From contig JANQPA010000083.1 of assembly GCA_028285545.1 (NCBI GenBank), positions 62,001-126,000 on the forward strand: DNA of 64,000 nucleotides. The letters run 5' to 3'. Source of the DNA: Saprospiraceae bacterium. Its GTDB lineage: Bacteria > Bacteroidota > Bacteroidia > Chitinophagales > Saprospiraceae. Shown here in pieces: positions 11,101-21,000 of this stretch. The translations under genes were made by a program, and so were the position numbers. The first letter of the stretch is position 1. Each line of letters begins with the position of its first letter. Under the pieces are notes generated by a model that ran no database searches, was not told where the DNA came from, and saw only the letters and a program-made list of their open reading frames with translations.

Positions 11101-11210
11101 AAGGATATGATCCTGAAGTTGGTGGTGATGGTTTATTCCTTCGTGGTGTGGACAGAGGAAATTATCCTGTAGCTCGTCAATTTATTACTGGCCTTCAACT
11201 TAGTTTCTAA
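8127..11210 (+). CDS. SusC/RagA-family TonB-dependent outer-membrane transporter
   Basis: This is the outer-membrane pore that imports oligosaccharides with its SusD lid, powered by TonB. A signal peptide ends near residue 30 (SLSYSYSQ). A carboxypeptidase-D-like domain follows (~31-110, IQGIVTGDNEPLIGATVLIK), then a TonB-box-like VVVVGYGTQRKKEITGAV segment, a plug domain (~130-240) and a long beta-barrel ending in the aromatic-terminated strand QFITGLQLSF. At 1027 residues it has the normal family length. susD follows after 19 bp and a surface lipoprotein after another 12 bp, the standard PUL layout. An operator of the locus motif lies upstream. Agar or porphyran oligosaccharides are the inferred substrates from the neighbouring hydrolases. 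Confidence 0.95.
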   Translation: MFFNFYTKTITRCLMMAGMLFFSLSYSYSQNLTIQGIVTGDNEPLIGATVLIKGTGNGTQTDFNGAYEISANSGDTLVFSYIGFITNEIPITDQTSIDVALGLNVNALEEVVVVGYGTQRKKEITGAVANVGEDVITRTATPDLGTALQGMVAGVNVQAGSGRPGEAANVQIRGLGSINSNALGPLYVVDGIPYESNPNIAPEQIKSIDILKDGAAASIYGTRASNGVILITTKRGEVGQMKIDFNAYGGIQNITSGTPLMNARQQMYTEEQRLEALGRDPLIFIFNRRALQYDSDFVGDVQNDNAVIQNYNLNVSGGIENLTLNFNSTYFNQDGVLINSGFDRLTNRITGEYNKGKFRAFATVSFTEENREQEPFALYEYAIVQVPWQPPLSGIETVGENSVSIPVRNAIQYSFLSSQLENIDERKVNSTNIALNLEYELLKGLKYRVNLGRNSWDYRRKFFRPQYLVFNDDGSENPTASTEQAQLNEDFIFTTREVFENVLNYSTNFGKHNLGLTAVVSFEEFNSKTLGAGVIYAENSSNDLQTLGSGSQATTPTSIDEKRTLSGKMFRVQYNYDDRYLFSASIRRDGSSKFSEDNRYGNFLGFSGGWNIHEENFFNSDKIDGLKLRASWAEVGNQDIASYAFTPVIESGINYPFGPNEELDFGLIQRRYVDPQIKWETTVTRNIGIDLNMFNNRLNFTADYYFNEKEDMLLQERLPASAGVYHPRAAGVYDVKVTNAGDMTNKGIELSLNYRNRAASGLKYSITSTFTRNVNEVTDLNGVARGYANGRPIVSLGENVDFTTYLAEGYEAGAFFLVQSAGVIKTQEQLDSYKAIDASAQLGDMMYVDQNGDGVINDADRIYAGSGQPEFESGLGINLEYKNFDFFVQGYFSYGAEIYNGAELYAYGAGRHLDLYHMWSPQNPNSDIPTDRQNAFHNNVRARSDFFVEDGTYLRIRNINLGYSIPGVDKWGIDRFRIYLSALNPFTFTNYEGYDPEVGGDGLFLRGVDRGNYPVARQFITGLQLSF

Positions 11211-11229
11211 AATTGTAAAAAGGAAAATT

Positions 11230-12951
11230 ATGAAAATATATAAATTCAAAATTGTAATCTTATTTGCTTTCATCTTCCTTTTGGGTTGTAATGAAAACGA
11301 ATTCTTGGATTTAACCAATCCCAATGCCATTACAACTACTACTTTTTGGGAAACTGAAAAGCAATTTAATAGCGCACTAACCACCGTTTATGGGGCCACT
11401 CAATTCCAAACCATTAGTGGAGGACTCCAGGTTCATGAAATGATATTGGGAGATATTGGTGGAACGGAATCCTGGTATAGACCTTTTACTTTTAGAAATT
11501 TAACCTTTAACGACGGTACTTATTATGTTACGGATAAGTGGAATGAGCTATATATTGGAATTTTTCGAGCCAATCAGGTCATTCAAAACATCCAGGATAT
11601 TGATCCCACGACTTTTAGAAATAACCGTAAGGCTGAAATCGAAGCAGAAGCTCGATTTTTAAGAGCCTTCTTCTATTTTCAATTAGCCCATACTTATGGC
11701 GGAGGAGTTATTCACACCCGTGTAGCAGAATCAGATGAAGATTTTCATAAGCCCTTCTCAAATATTGAAGAAATAACCAGTTCCGTCATTATTCCAGATT
11801 TAGAATTTGCCAGAACAAACCTGCCAGAGGTATGGCCTACAGCCAATTTGGGCAGAGTAACCTGGGGAGCCGCCACTTCACTTCTGGGCAAAGTTTATCT
11901 ATTTGGAGAAAATTGGACTCAGGCAGCCGCTTTATTTAAGGAGGTGATAGATTCTGGAATTTATAGTTTGACGCCTAATGTCTTGGACAATTTTACTCAT
12001 GAAAATGAGTTTAATACCGAATCGATTTTTGAAGTAGCGTACAATGAAGAGTTGAATCCAGGAGCCAATGGAGATGCGGTAGATGACAGTCCCTGGGAAT
12101 CCGGTGCAGAAGCCTCTAATATGGCTACCGAGTTCGGGCAGTTGAACTTTGGGGCTTTTAATACCTTGTTGCCAACATACTATTTACATGAAATGTTTGT
12201 CAATGATGAAGTAGATCCAGATAACCCCATTAATGATGGTAACCTTCAATCAAAACGTCTTTCTGCCTCCATTTGCCCAATTAATGGAGAAACTTTGTTT
12301 TACAATTTGCCAATCGGAGAACGCGGAGGCTGGGCTTTTGGACAAAGCGCTTATATTAAAAAGTATACCAACTGGTATCATAAGGATGCAGAAGATACCA
12401 ACCGAAGATCAGGGATCAATTTTAGACATATTCGTTTAGCCGATGTTTATTTGATGTATGCAGAAGCGGTATTAAATGCTTCCGGTGATGTAGCTACGGC
12501 TATCGAATATATTGATAAGATAAGAAGCAGGGCAGGCGTATTTACATTACAACAATATATGGATGGTAATAGCGGTAAATTCCCACAATTCCATATTAGT
12601 GAAGAAGTTCGTGGCAGCCGACCAATGGCTGAGCCAAGTGTAGAAAATGTAATGACTCACCTTAGAAGAGTTGAACGACCTTTAGAATTGTGTTATGAAG
12701 GACACCGTTGGAAGGATTTAGTTAGATGGGGTATGGTGGCGGAAGTTTTTAATGATTTACGACAAGATGAAATATGGAGAGAACAAAATAAGGAAGCATT
12801 GGATATTTCCGGAATAGGGGTAGCTCCATTATTCATTAATGAAAGAATACGCCCCGATTTTATCCTTTGCGCTCAAAACTACAATCCTCAACAACATAAT
12901 TATTTGCCGATTCCTACTCAGGAACGTCAAAATAATAATATGATCAACTAA
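11230..12951 (+). CDS. SusD/RagB-family outer-membrane glycan-binding lipoprotein
   Basis: The protein is the lid of the adjacent SusC transporter. A lipoprotein signal is visible: a hydrophobic segment followed by LLGCNENE, so the mature N-terminus is Cys18. The SusD N-terminal region (FLDLTNPNAITTTTFW) and TPR-like helices around EAEARFLRAFFYFQLAHTYGG are typical, as is the C-terminal RVERPLELCYEGHRWKDLVRWG. Length (573 aa) is normal. It lies 19 bp after susC in the same transcript. Specificity cannot be read directly; context says agar-type oligosaccharides. Confidence 0.95.
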   Translation: MKIYKFKIVILFAFIFLLGCNENEFLDLTNPNAITTTTFWETEKQFNSALTTVYGATQFQTISGGLQVHEMILGDIGGTESWYRPFTFRNLTFNDGTYYVTDKWNELYIGIFRANQVIQNIQDIDPTTFRNNRKAEIEAEARFLRAFFYFQLAHTYGGGVIHTRVAESDEDFHKPFSNIEEITSSVIIPDLEFARTNLPEVWPTANLGRVTWGAATSLLGKVYLFGENWTQAAALFKEVIDSGIYSLTPNVLDNFTHENEFNTESIFEVAYNEELNPGANGDAVDDSPWESGAEASNMATEFGQLNFGAFNTLLPTYYLHEMFVNDEVDPDNPINDGNLQSKRLSASICPINGETLFYNLPIGERGGWAFGQSAYIKKYTNWYHKDAEDTNRRSGINFRHIRLADVYLMYAEAVLNASGDVATAIEYIDKIRSRAGVFTLQQYMDGNSGKFPQFHISEEVRGSRPMAEPSVENVMTHLRRVERPLELCYEGHRWKDLVRWGMVAEVFNDLRQDEIWREQNKEALDISGIGVAPLFINERIRPDFILCAQNYNPQQHNYLPIPTQERQNNNMIN

Positions 12952-12963
12952 AAGAACTAAACA

Positions 12964-14535
12964 ATGAGAAAAATAAATCATAATATTTTTAAAATCCTCA
13001 CCTTCTCTTTGCTGTTTTGTACGGCTTGTGAGAAGGATGATTTAATATTAGAGGAACCTAGCCATAGAGTCATTTTTACTTCAGAAATGGATTTCGAAAA
13101 TAAAATTAATGTTGGGGAAGAAATAGCACTAGGTGATGTTTCAGCAGGAGTAGTATCCCGAAAATGGACCTTCCCTGCGGGAGTGGTTGACATTATTGGT
13201 TCTGATGATGACGTGACTTCAGAAGAGGCTACTGTACGTGCTATATTTAATCAAATTGGAGATCATCCTGTTCGGTTAGAACAAGTATTTGAAAACCCTG
13301 CTTATGTAGGCACTACTCAGACGAGGACTCAATTGGATACTACCATTATTATACGGGTATTAGATTTCGTAAGTATTTCTTTGGAAGCCTTTTTTCTTAA
13401 TAATGATGGCTCACTAGGGGAGGCATTGGATTTATCTGGCGCTGATACTAATGTAGTTCCTGCTAGTAGAACTGTTCGTTACATTTATACTGCCATTGGT
13501 GAGCCTGAAAACTTCCTTCTTGAATTTGCAGGTGGCGACCCTGAAGTAGTGGAAGGACCCCAAGAGTTTATTGATGTTAAATATAAACGTTTGGGAACCT
13601 ACGGAGTCAATTTTATTGCTTCCAGAGATCGTCCTTTTGGAAGGGATACGGTTACATTGACAGATTTTGTAAATGTTGTCCCTTCAACAGAACCCTTGAC
13701 CATTGATGAAGTGACAGAAAAAGAGGAAAAAATAGCTTTAGTATTTAGCCGTGAAGTAGATCCCAATACAGTAGCCCCTGAAACCTTTAGTGTAGAGATC
13801 AAAAACCTGTGGAATACTTTTACCCCTGCAGTTACAGAAGCATCAATTGATCCAGAACAAGGAAATGTGGTGCTTTTAACATTGGATAATGAATCAATCT
13901 ATAATGATGATGAAATTAGCGTAAGTTACCTGCCAGGAGATTTAACTTCTGCTGACGGTATAAAAGCAGACAGTTTTACCAATAAGCTTTTGGTTTTTAG
14001 AAGGGTAAATGTCTTGAAAGAAACTAGTTTTGATTTTAGCTTTGAAAATGGTACGGTGGATAATTGGGTAGATCTCGAATGGGGAGCTCCTTTTGACTCT
14101 TACTCTTTCGATTTTAATTCTGACATAGCCTATAACGGAGGTAAAAGCCTTTACCTGGAGTTTAACCCTAATGGAGGGATGATTATTGGCAATAAAGATG
14201 CTAATGGTGAGGACATTTTAATTCCAGTCGAACAAGGCCAGGATTATGAGCTGGGCCTTTGGGTTTATGTGGAGCAGATTGGTAGCACTCCTCCTCAAGG
14301 TTTACAGCCAGATATTAGAATTTACTGGCAGCCTGAAACCGACTGGGGGATTGGACCAAATCCGGAAATCAATACTGAAACTCCTGTTGGAGAGTGGTTT
14401 TATTCTTCTGCTTTTATGAAGTTTAACGATGTTGAGGCTAACTTTATGATCCGTGGATTCAATGGAGCCAATCCGGAGGCCGTTAAGGTATATATAGATA
14501 ATATTACTTTGGCAAAAGTACGATTAAGACCATAA
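12964..14535 (+). CDS. surface glycan-binding lipoprotein (SusE/F-like position) with PKD-like and CBM-like domains
   Basis: A lipoprotein signal ends in LLFCTACEKDD (lipobox TAC). About residues 30-125 and 150-240 look like two PKD-like Ig domains (RKWTFPAG, RYIYTAIGEP), about 240-335 resembles a bacterial Ig/SwmB-like module (EKIALVFSREVDPNTVAPETFSV), and 350-520 is a beta-sandwich resembling CBM4/9 type modules (FSFENGTVDNWVDLEWG ... VYIDNITLAKV). It lies 12 bp after susD in the same orientation, the usual position of a surface glycan-binding protein that captures polymer for SusCD. No catalytic motif is visible. Binding to agar or porphyran is inferred from context. Confidence 0.8.
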   Translation: MRKINHNIFKILTFSLLFCTACEKDDLILEEPSHRVIFTSEMDFENKINVGEEIALGDVSAGVVSRKWTFPAGVVDIIGSDDDVTSEEATVRAIFNQIGDHPVRLEQVFENPAYVGTTQTRTQLDTTIIIRVLDFVSISLEAFFLNNDGSLGEALDLSGADTNVVPASRTVRYIYTAIGEPENFLLEFAGGDPEVVEGPQEFIDVKYKRLGTYGVNFIASRDRPFGRDTVTLTDFVNVVPSTEPLTIDEVTEKEEKIALVFSREVDPNTVAPETFSVEIKNLWNTFTPAVTEASIDPEQGNVVLLTLDNESIYNDDEISVSYLPGDLTSADGIKADSFTNKLLVFRRVNVLKETSFDFSFENGTVDNWVDLEWGAPFDSYSFDFNSDIAYNGGKSLYLEFNPNGGMIIGNKDANGEDILIPVEQGQDYELGLWVYVEQIGSTPPQGLQPDIRIYWQPETDWGIGPNPEINTETPVGEWFYSSAFMKFNDVEANFMIRGFNGANPEAVKVYIDNITLAKVRLRP

Positions 14536-14616
14536 CAATAAGGTTTTTGAAAAACATGACTCATCCCAAATTTTCTAAAAATGTTCACAAAAAGTGATCT
14601 CAGATCCGAGACAAGT

Positions 14617-14764
14617 GGAGACAAATTGAAATATATAGAGATAAATTGTCAAATCCATTTACAATTTATCTGAGTTATCCAGAAAGCCATGGGTTTGCCT
14701 GTTTAGGTTTTGAAAACCATTAACATAAAAGCTATATATCTCTATTTATTTTCCATTTGTCTCC
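14617..14764. repeat. nested inverted repeats in the convergent gap after the susCD operon
   Basis: The 334-bp gap 14536-14869 lies between convergent genes and holds no gene. A perfect 11-bp hairpin (AGATAAATTGT / ACAATTTATCT, 14639-14671) sits inside an outer pair GGAGACAAAT (14617-14626) and ATTTGTCTCC (14755-14764). The words GGAGACA and GAGATAAATTGT recur near 55820-55850, after the HD-domain gene, so this may be a small dispersed intergenic element. It may also terminate transcription from both sides. Confidence 0.5.
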
Positions 14765-14869
14765 CTGACTGCAGAAGGCAGTTATTTATCTCCCATTTTT
14801 TGGTGATTAAGAATGAAATACCCTAAGATTTTCTGGATGAGTCATATTTTTTTTATCTAAAAAAAGTAG

Positions 14870-16714
14870 CTATTTTTTGATAAAGGAGGCAGTATAAACA
14901 TTATCCGCAAATATTCTTAAGATATAAAACCCTTTAGGAAGGTGGTCAATATTAAGCTGTAAGTTTTTATCATTGGAATTAAACCCTTTTACCGGAATCA
15001 TTTCCCCAGTGGCAGAAATCAATTGGATGTTGTAGTCACCTTTTAGGTCTTTATGTTCAATATTCAATAAAGAATAGGCTGGGTTAGGAAAAATCTTTAA
15101 TTGATTGACAATAGGAGTAAAGGTACCTGTTGTATTATCAATTTGGATAGGGAAAATGCCAGTATCGAGGAATTCATCTTCAGAATTTTCAAAAGTAGCA
15201 TATAAAAAATACCAATTCTGAGATGGAATCTCTGAGGTGGCCGGAACTCCATCTAAAGAAATGATTCCAGTAGCTGTTCCAGATTCTTTTCCAATAGCAG
15301 TTGAATCAGATATTACATAATCATTAGCAACACTCCAACCAGGTCTTATCTCTCGCAACCAAAATTTTACACCCCCTAAACCACCCTCGATGACTTTGCT
15401 TCCGGACCCTGCATGATAAAAGGCAGAGACCTCTAAATTACCACCAACAGGGAAACTGTTGTTTAGGTATTTCGAATTATCATCGAAAGATATGCTGGGT
15501 GCAATGTACTGACCACTTACTGTTATTTTAGCGGTGGCAGTGAGTTGGTTTTCATTCGTCGTTACGGTAATAATGGCTTCTCCTTCAGAATGGCAGGTAA
15601 CTATTCCTGTTTCAGAAATAGAGGCCACTTCAGGCTTGTTAGATTCCCATACTACGGTAGCATCATTTGCATTTCTTGGTACAACATTAGCTTTAAGGGT
15701 GAAGGTATCTCCCACAAAGGTATTTACGTCAGAAGGGTCGATAGAAACAGCAGTCACAGGACCCACCTGGCCTTCAACGGGCTTATATACCCTAATCCAA
15801 TCCACATTAAAGGTGTTGTCCTCCTTATTAGCTAATTCTTCATCTGTAGGAGTCAGGCCTTGTAAAGCACGCCAGGTTTGATCTTCGGTATTAATAATGA
15901 TATCCATAGGTTTGCTTAAGCCTGTGCGTGTATCATTATTTCGATCTCCAGGATTTACTGCATTGGTATGAAAAACAGGGTCTATTTGATTTTTTCCTGA
16001 TCTGACTCTAACCAGCTCACCATCTACATAATATTCCAGATGCCAGGGATCTCTCCAGTAAACCCCAATTCTATGATATCCATCACTCCATATAGTAGTA
16101 TCATTGGTATAAAAACTACCTGGATCACTTGGCTGCCAGTCCGTAAAAGGCTGTCTGATAAAAACATGATGACTTAGGTGAAGACGCTTATTACTAAAAA
16201 AGGGGTTGTTCCAGCGGTCGCTACCATAAGCCTCACAGATATCAATTTCTTGGGTGTCATCACTACTTAACAACCAAACATTGGAAGCCAAAACGGATTT
16301 CATGATTTTGACATTGGCTTCAATGTAGACCGGATATTGAACCTGCCGGGTAGAAGTAGCACAGCCCAAATTGCTTACCGCAAGTTTTTGACCACTTACA
16401 GATACAGAGTCTCCTTCCGGGCGACTGGAAATGACCTTCATGTTTCCATCCTCGACAAATATATGATCCCTTCTCCAAACTGTAGGAAGAGGGCCTGTCC
16501 AGGAATTATGGTACCAATTAACCCATTTTCCGCCCATGATATTTACCGATGAGGTAGGAGGAGCATCATAGTTGAAATCATCTGAAACACTATCCTGTAA
16601 TTCCCAAACCATGCCTGAGCCGGGGTTTGCAGGTACTTCAATTCCTTTCCAATCTTGGGAAAAAGCAATATTTACAACAAAGTTCAAGGCTAGCAAAATA
16701 GTCACTTTCTTCAT
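14870..16714 (-). CDS. secreted GH16 beta-agarase/porphyranase with Big2 domain and T9SS sorting domain
   Basis: This endo-acting glycoside hydrolase is predicted to cut beta-1,4 linkages in agar or porphyran outside the cell. A signal peptide ends near residue 19 (NIAFSQ). The GH16 domain covers about residues 30-312 and has the catalytic signature EIDICE with E156 as nucleophile, D158 as helper and E161 as acid/base. A Big2-type Ig domain follows (~317-402), then an unassigned beta-rich region and a T9SS type A sorting domain (~535-614, IFPNPAYSLLNIE). The SNVWLLSSDDTQEIDICEAYG stretch resembles beta-agarases more than laminarinases. It is divergent from the second GH16 gene at 16875; no clear operator was found in its own orientation. 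Confidence 0.85.
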   Translation of the reverse strand: MKKVTILLALNFVVNIAFSQDWKGIEVPANPGSGMVWELQDSVSDDFNYDAPPTSSVNIMGGKWVNWYHNSWTGPLPTVWRRDHIFVEDGNMKVISSRPEGDSVSVSGQKLAVSNLGCATSTRQVQYPVYIEANVKIMKSVLASNVWLLSSDDTQEIDICEAYGSDRWNNPFFSNKRLHLSHHVFIRQPFTDWQPSDPGSFYTNDTTIWSDGYHRIGVYWRDPWHLEYYVDGELVRVRSGKNQIDPVFHTNAVNPGDRNNDTRTGLSKPMDIIINTEDQTWRALQGLTPTDEELANKEDNTFNVDWIRVYKPVEGQVGPVTAVSIDPSDVNTFVGDTFTLKANVVPRNANDATVVWESNKPEVASISETGIVTCHSEGEAIITVTTNENQLTATAKITVSGQYIAPSISFDDNSKYLNNSFPVGGNLEVSAFYHAGSGSKVIEGGLGGVKFWLREIRPGWSVANDYVISDSTAIGKESGTATGIISLDGVPATSEIPSQNWYFLYATFENSEDEFLDTGIFPIQIDNTTGTFTPIVNQLKIFPNPAYSLLNIEHKDLKGDYNIQLISATGEMIPVKGFNSNDKNLQLNIDHLPKGFYILRIFADNVYTASFIKK

Positions 16715-16789
16715 GCTTAATTTTGGTTTCTTCTTTACTGATTATGGTGTGTCATAAAAATGCTTCTATTAGATAAATTATGAAAGGAT

Positions 16790-16847
16790 TGTTGAGTATT
16801 TGTCGAGTTCTTCTTGGAAGTATTCGCAGGATTTTGAACTAAATTTA
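16790..16847 (+). promoter_or_regulatory. direct-repeat operator (site J) and -7 box for the second GH16 gene
   Basis: TGTTGAGTATTTGTCGAGT (16790-16808) matches 16 of 19 consensus positions. TAAATTTA at 16840-16847 begins exactly 31 nt later. The ATG at 16875 is 28 nt further on. This layout supports 16875 as the start rather than the in-frame TTG at 16800, which lies inside the operator. Confidence 0.55.
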
Positions 16848-16874
16848 AGAAACTCAATTTTAAATCTTTTTATA

Positions 16875-17972
16875 ATGTTGCAATCCAGTTTAAGCACTCT
16901 TTTTACGATGCTGATTTGTTTTATCGTGGTTGGCTTTATTCAAGCACAACCTACACCTCCGGCAGGTTTTAAATGGGAACCCGTACCTGAAATTACCGAT
17001 GAATTCGATAAGTGGGATGATTCCAAATGGTTTAAATCCTTATGGAATTATGGTGAACCCGTACAGATGAGGGCAGAAAATTCAGGGGTTAGTGATGGAA
17101 ACCTTTGGATTAAGGCTACTCTAGATTCAGGAGCCATTCGTTGGTTTGAAACATCCAGGGTTTATTCCAGAGCTCAAATGACTTATCCAATGTATACAGA
17201 ATGTAGCATGAAAACAGCTCATATTTCTGCTTATAATACCTTTTGGATGAATAATGGGGATATCAATAATCGAGATGAAATTGATATTTGTGAAAATAAT
17301 TCAAAACCATCCCGACCAGGAAATGAGGATTGGCCTTATTTGATGCAGTCTCAATATTTTCTAACCGTGAATAGAAATGACGAAAGAGCTAAAGGAAATT
17401 TTGATAATCGTAACCTTTCGGATTCCAATCCCAAAAAGGGGATACCCTGGAATGAAGAGTATCATACCCTGGGAGTATGGTGGAAGGATAAAAATAATGT
17501 TCAATTTTATCTGGATGGTGAGCCTGCAGGTAGCGTGACCACAACACGTGATTTTACCAGGAAATTAAATATCATTTGGGATTTATGGACCATTGATCAA
17601 TGGTGGAGTGGAGGAGTGGCAGCTCAGGAGGACTTACTCAATGATAGCATCAATACCATGAAAATTGATTGGATTCATACTTATACCCTTGTTGAAGATA
17701 TAACTACCAGTATTACTAATAATGACCGTGGTGGTACTGATGTGAATATCTTTCCTAATCCAGTATCTGATAAACTTACCATCGATTTACCTGATTTTCC
17801 GAAGGAAAATGCTACAGTTCAGATCTATGACAGTATTGGTAAATTGGTCCAAACCAATACATTGAATAATAAACAATCTCAAATTTCATTGACAAATCTT
17901 CCTCCAAGTATCTATATCGTGAAGATTTTCAACGGTGGGGCAATTCATTGTGAAAGAGTAGTAAAGGAATAA
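16875..17972 (+). CDS. secreted GH16 beta-porphyranase/agarase-like enzyme with T9SS sorting domain
   Basis: Start chosen at ATG 16875, which opens a signal peptide (MLQSSLSTLFTMLICFIVVG, ending IQAQ) and lies just downstream of the predicted promoter. The 365-residue protein has a single GH16 domain (~30-275) opening with PPAGFKWEPVPEITDEFD, a start typical of the porphyranase/agarase group, and the catalytic signature EIDICE with E135, D137 and E140. A T9SS type A domain (~295-365, VNIFPNPVSDKLTIDLPD) ends it, so it should be secreted. I call it porphyranase-like from the N-terminal and WGxGG-type loop features; agarase activity is the alternative. It converges on the GH86 gene across a perfect palindrome. 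Confidence 0.8.
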   Translation: MLQSSLSTLFTMLICFIVVGFIQAQPTPPAGFKWEPVPEITDEFDKWDDSKWFKSLWNYGEPVQMRAENSGVSDGNLWIKATLDSGAIRWFETSRVYSRAQMTYPMYTECSMKTAHISAYNTFWMNNGDINNRDEIDICENNSKPSRPGNEDWPYLMQSQYFLTVNRNDERAKGNFDNRNLSDSNPKKGIPWNEEYHTLGVWWKDKNNVQFYLDGEPAGSVTTTRDFTRKLNIIWDLWTIDQWWSGGVAAQEDLLNDSINTMKIDWIHTYTLVEDITTSITNNDRGGTDVNIFPNPVSDKLTIDLPDFPKENATVQIYDSIGKLVQTNTLNNKQSQISLTNLPPSIYIVKIFNGGAIHCERVVKE

Positions 17973-17991
17973 GTAAGTGGAAAAATTTTAG

Positions 17992-18031
17992 TTAACAATT
18001 GAGAGCGGCTGCAGCCGCTCTCAATTGTTAA
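17992..18031. terminator. perfect 40-nt palindrome, bidirectional terminator between GH16 and GH86
   Basis: Two 20-nt arms are exact reverse complements with no loop. The GC-rich core is AGCGGCTGCAGCCGCT and the outer arms are AT-rich (TTAACAATT). The palindrome overlaps the GH86 stop codon (18028-18030). Location between convergent genes fits a two-way terminator. Confidence 0.75.
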
Positions 18032-21000
18032 TTTAACACGATCCTTTGAGTAACATTTCCTGTTAAGGTGCTTAAAGTGATTAAATACATGCCAGACCTT
18101 AAATGTTCTATATTTATCCAGCTATTTTTCTGGATAATATTTTGTTGAAGTACTTGTTGTCCCAGGTGATTAAAAATAGTGGCATTTACCTTTTCCTTTA
18201 ACCCTGGCAACTCAAGGAATATTTTGCCTGAAGTTGGGTTCGGATATATTTTTAAATTTGACAATTCTAATGGAATAATACTAGTGGTATTCGAGGTAAT
18301 CTCAATATCAAATTTACTACAACCACCAGAATTGGTAGTCCAATCACCACCTACCTTTCGAATCCAAACCCTAAAAGCATAACCGGAAGCTGGAACTGGA
18401 AATACAGGTGTTGTCCAATCACTGGTGCTGACATTCTTAATTTTTATATTGGCAATACCCACACCTGGTTCTACCGTAACGCGCCCTTCACCTACCCATC
18501 GATCATTAGGGTCTTTTAATTCTACAGCAATATCTAGGCGTTCACCTGCAGAATATTCAACCTGAATATCATATTCAGTTTCACTAAGTAATTCATCGGG
18601 AAGAAGGGTACAATTTAAAAATGTTTGAAAAGGTGCAATTACAGAAATGACGCTGGTGTCGGATAAACCTCCATGCTTGGTGCTTCCGATAATTTGAGCC
18701 TCCCCAAAGTTTTGCCCTAGGACTAATCCGGTACTGTCAACAGCAGCTATTGAGGGATCAGAGGAAGTCCATTTAATTGACTTGTCAGCCGCATCCGTGG
18801 GATTGATTTTAGCTTGCATTTGAATGAGATCCCCAATGCCTAAAGTAAAAGAATCAGGATTTACTTCAAGGCTGTTTACCAGGACAGGAGCAGCCTGCTC
18901 AATTACTTCTACTGTACTGCCAGCCTTGAGCTTGCCATCTGGTGTAGAAACTGTAATTATTGTTTCTCCAATAGCTAAGGCAGTCACCCGTCCTAAGGAA
19001 TCGACAATGGCAATCTCTTCATCACTGGAAGTCCAAACAAAGGAATTTACGGCAGCATTCATGGGTGAAAAAGTGGCCAAAAAAGTATATTCTTGATTAG
19101 GCTCTAATTGTTTAAATGAAGGCTCCAAAGTAATGGATTGAGCATTTACAGCATTGGTACGCTGAATAAGTTCACTATGATTGAAGATTCTTAATGCCAT
19201 GCTGCTAATATGACCTCCTTTATCGGGATATTGTACCGTAATAATGTTGTTAGGTTCAATTAGTGCAAAGGGTACTGGAATATCAATGACTCCAAACCAA
19301 GAGTCTCTAGTCAATTGATCATACCCCATATAATTGGCTGGAACTTCAATTTCACGTCCATTTATTTTTACAATAGGTGTTAAACTGGTTTCATGTGGCC
19401 GCCCCATACCTAAACGAAGAATGGCTTCTCCAAAAGAACCTCTATGGACTTCATTAATATGAAATTCATGTTCTGCATTTGTAATAATGGGAGTTAAATG
19501 CTCTTCAGCGTAATATTTTTTTTCTTCCACCATTTGGTCAATGAAAACTTCATTTGTAAAGGTATATTCAATGACCGCAGAACCTTCCGCTCCAATGTCT
19601 AAGCTGTCCAAACTTTCATATTCAATTTCATCTAGAACGGGAACTTGTAGAGATTCATTTAAGTACAAATGCTTGACCTTAATTTTCTCAACTGGGTTAT
19701 TGTGTTTTTCTACCAGGTTTAAATGGATAGGGGTATTTTTGAAGTTAAGATTATTTAAAATTAAATACATTTTATTGCCGTCTACAAAGGCATTGGTTTG
19801 TATATCTGGATCGGTACTCTTAGTGTCGATTCTAGAACCTTTTACTTCTGACCAAAGTTGATAAAACTTAACCAATTCGGTATACACCCAATGATCTCCA
19901 GTTTGCCCCGGCAATTCTTTATTTTGCCTCATCAAACGCCAGGGGTAGGGGTCGCCATCTTCTTGCCTGCCCCATTCTGCTTTAACAATAATGAAAGGGA
20001 TGGCAGAAAGGATAAGTTGTGGCCTTTCTGAAAAGGTCAACAACATAGAAGTCATGGATTTCATAGTTAGCCAATCTCGATAAGGACTCCAAGCATTGGC
20101 CTCAAGAGTAAGTGCTCTTCCCCCATATTCTGAAATCACAAATGGCTTGACTTCATTGAATGATAACTTACTGTAATGCTCTATCATATCTAAGGTAGCC
20201 TCCAGATTAGCTCCTCTTCTGAGAATAGGGGTATTAGACCAGGAAAGGTTAAAATCATAAGTGTGTATAGACCAGAAATCCATACGTTCACCTGACATGT
20301 CCATAAATAATTTCCAGCGGTCATGCCAACGTTGGAAATTGTTTTCTTCAAAATTGGGAAAAGCGACACAATAGCCTCCGATCAATACATTTGGATTTTG
20401 TGCCCGGATTGCATCCGCTGCTTCATTATGGAATTGGAATATTTCAGCTGGAGGGGTATTACCTCGAGTTGTAAACATATAAAGGGGTTCATTCATGATT
20501 TCCACCAGGGGAGGGATAGGCCTACTATTTTTACCAAAAAATTCATTGATGTATCGACCCATATATTCCCCAGTTGCACTACCATTGGCAAAAGCCCAAC
20601 CTTGCCTGGTTTTTGTCCCATCCGGATAAAAAGGGATTTGCTGGGCAGCAATGACCAACTCATTTCTGCTTTCATAAGGATGGAGCTCCGGTTGACTGGC
20701 ATAACTATTCCTAGCATTTAAGCCTAATCTGGTCAGGTCTGTGGAGTCAGCAAATCCTTTCCGATTGAGATCTTCTTTCACTTGATTGACGTACCAACTA
20801 ATGCCGCCTGTATTTCTTCCCATGTAAACATCGAGACCATTTAGGAAGGTGTCGAGCAGACAAGCATTATTTCCAAAATTATTTCCATTAGACCAATCAG
20901 GTTCTGTTTGGTCAGCATGGATCTTGATCATTTTTTTTCGGTTAAAGGAATCCACCCCTTCAATGGTATGTTTAAAGTTGGGATGAATATCTATGGTGAT

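Noticed and set aside
16800..16874. TTG start at 16800 extending the second GH16 protein
   Set aside because: It adds 25 residues before a complete signal peptide and lies in the predicted operator and promoter.
20323..20721. 132-residue plus-strand frame inside GH86
   Set aside because: It is antisense to a clear GH86 catalytic domain and matches no family.
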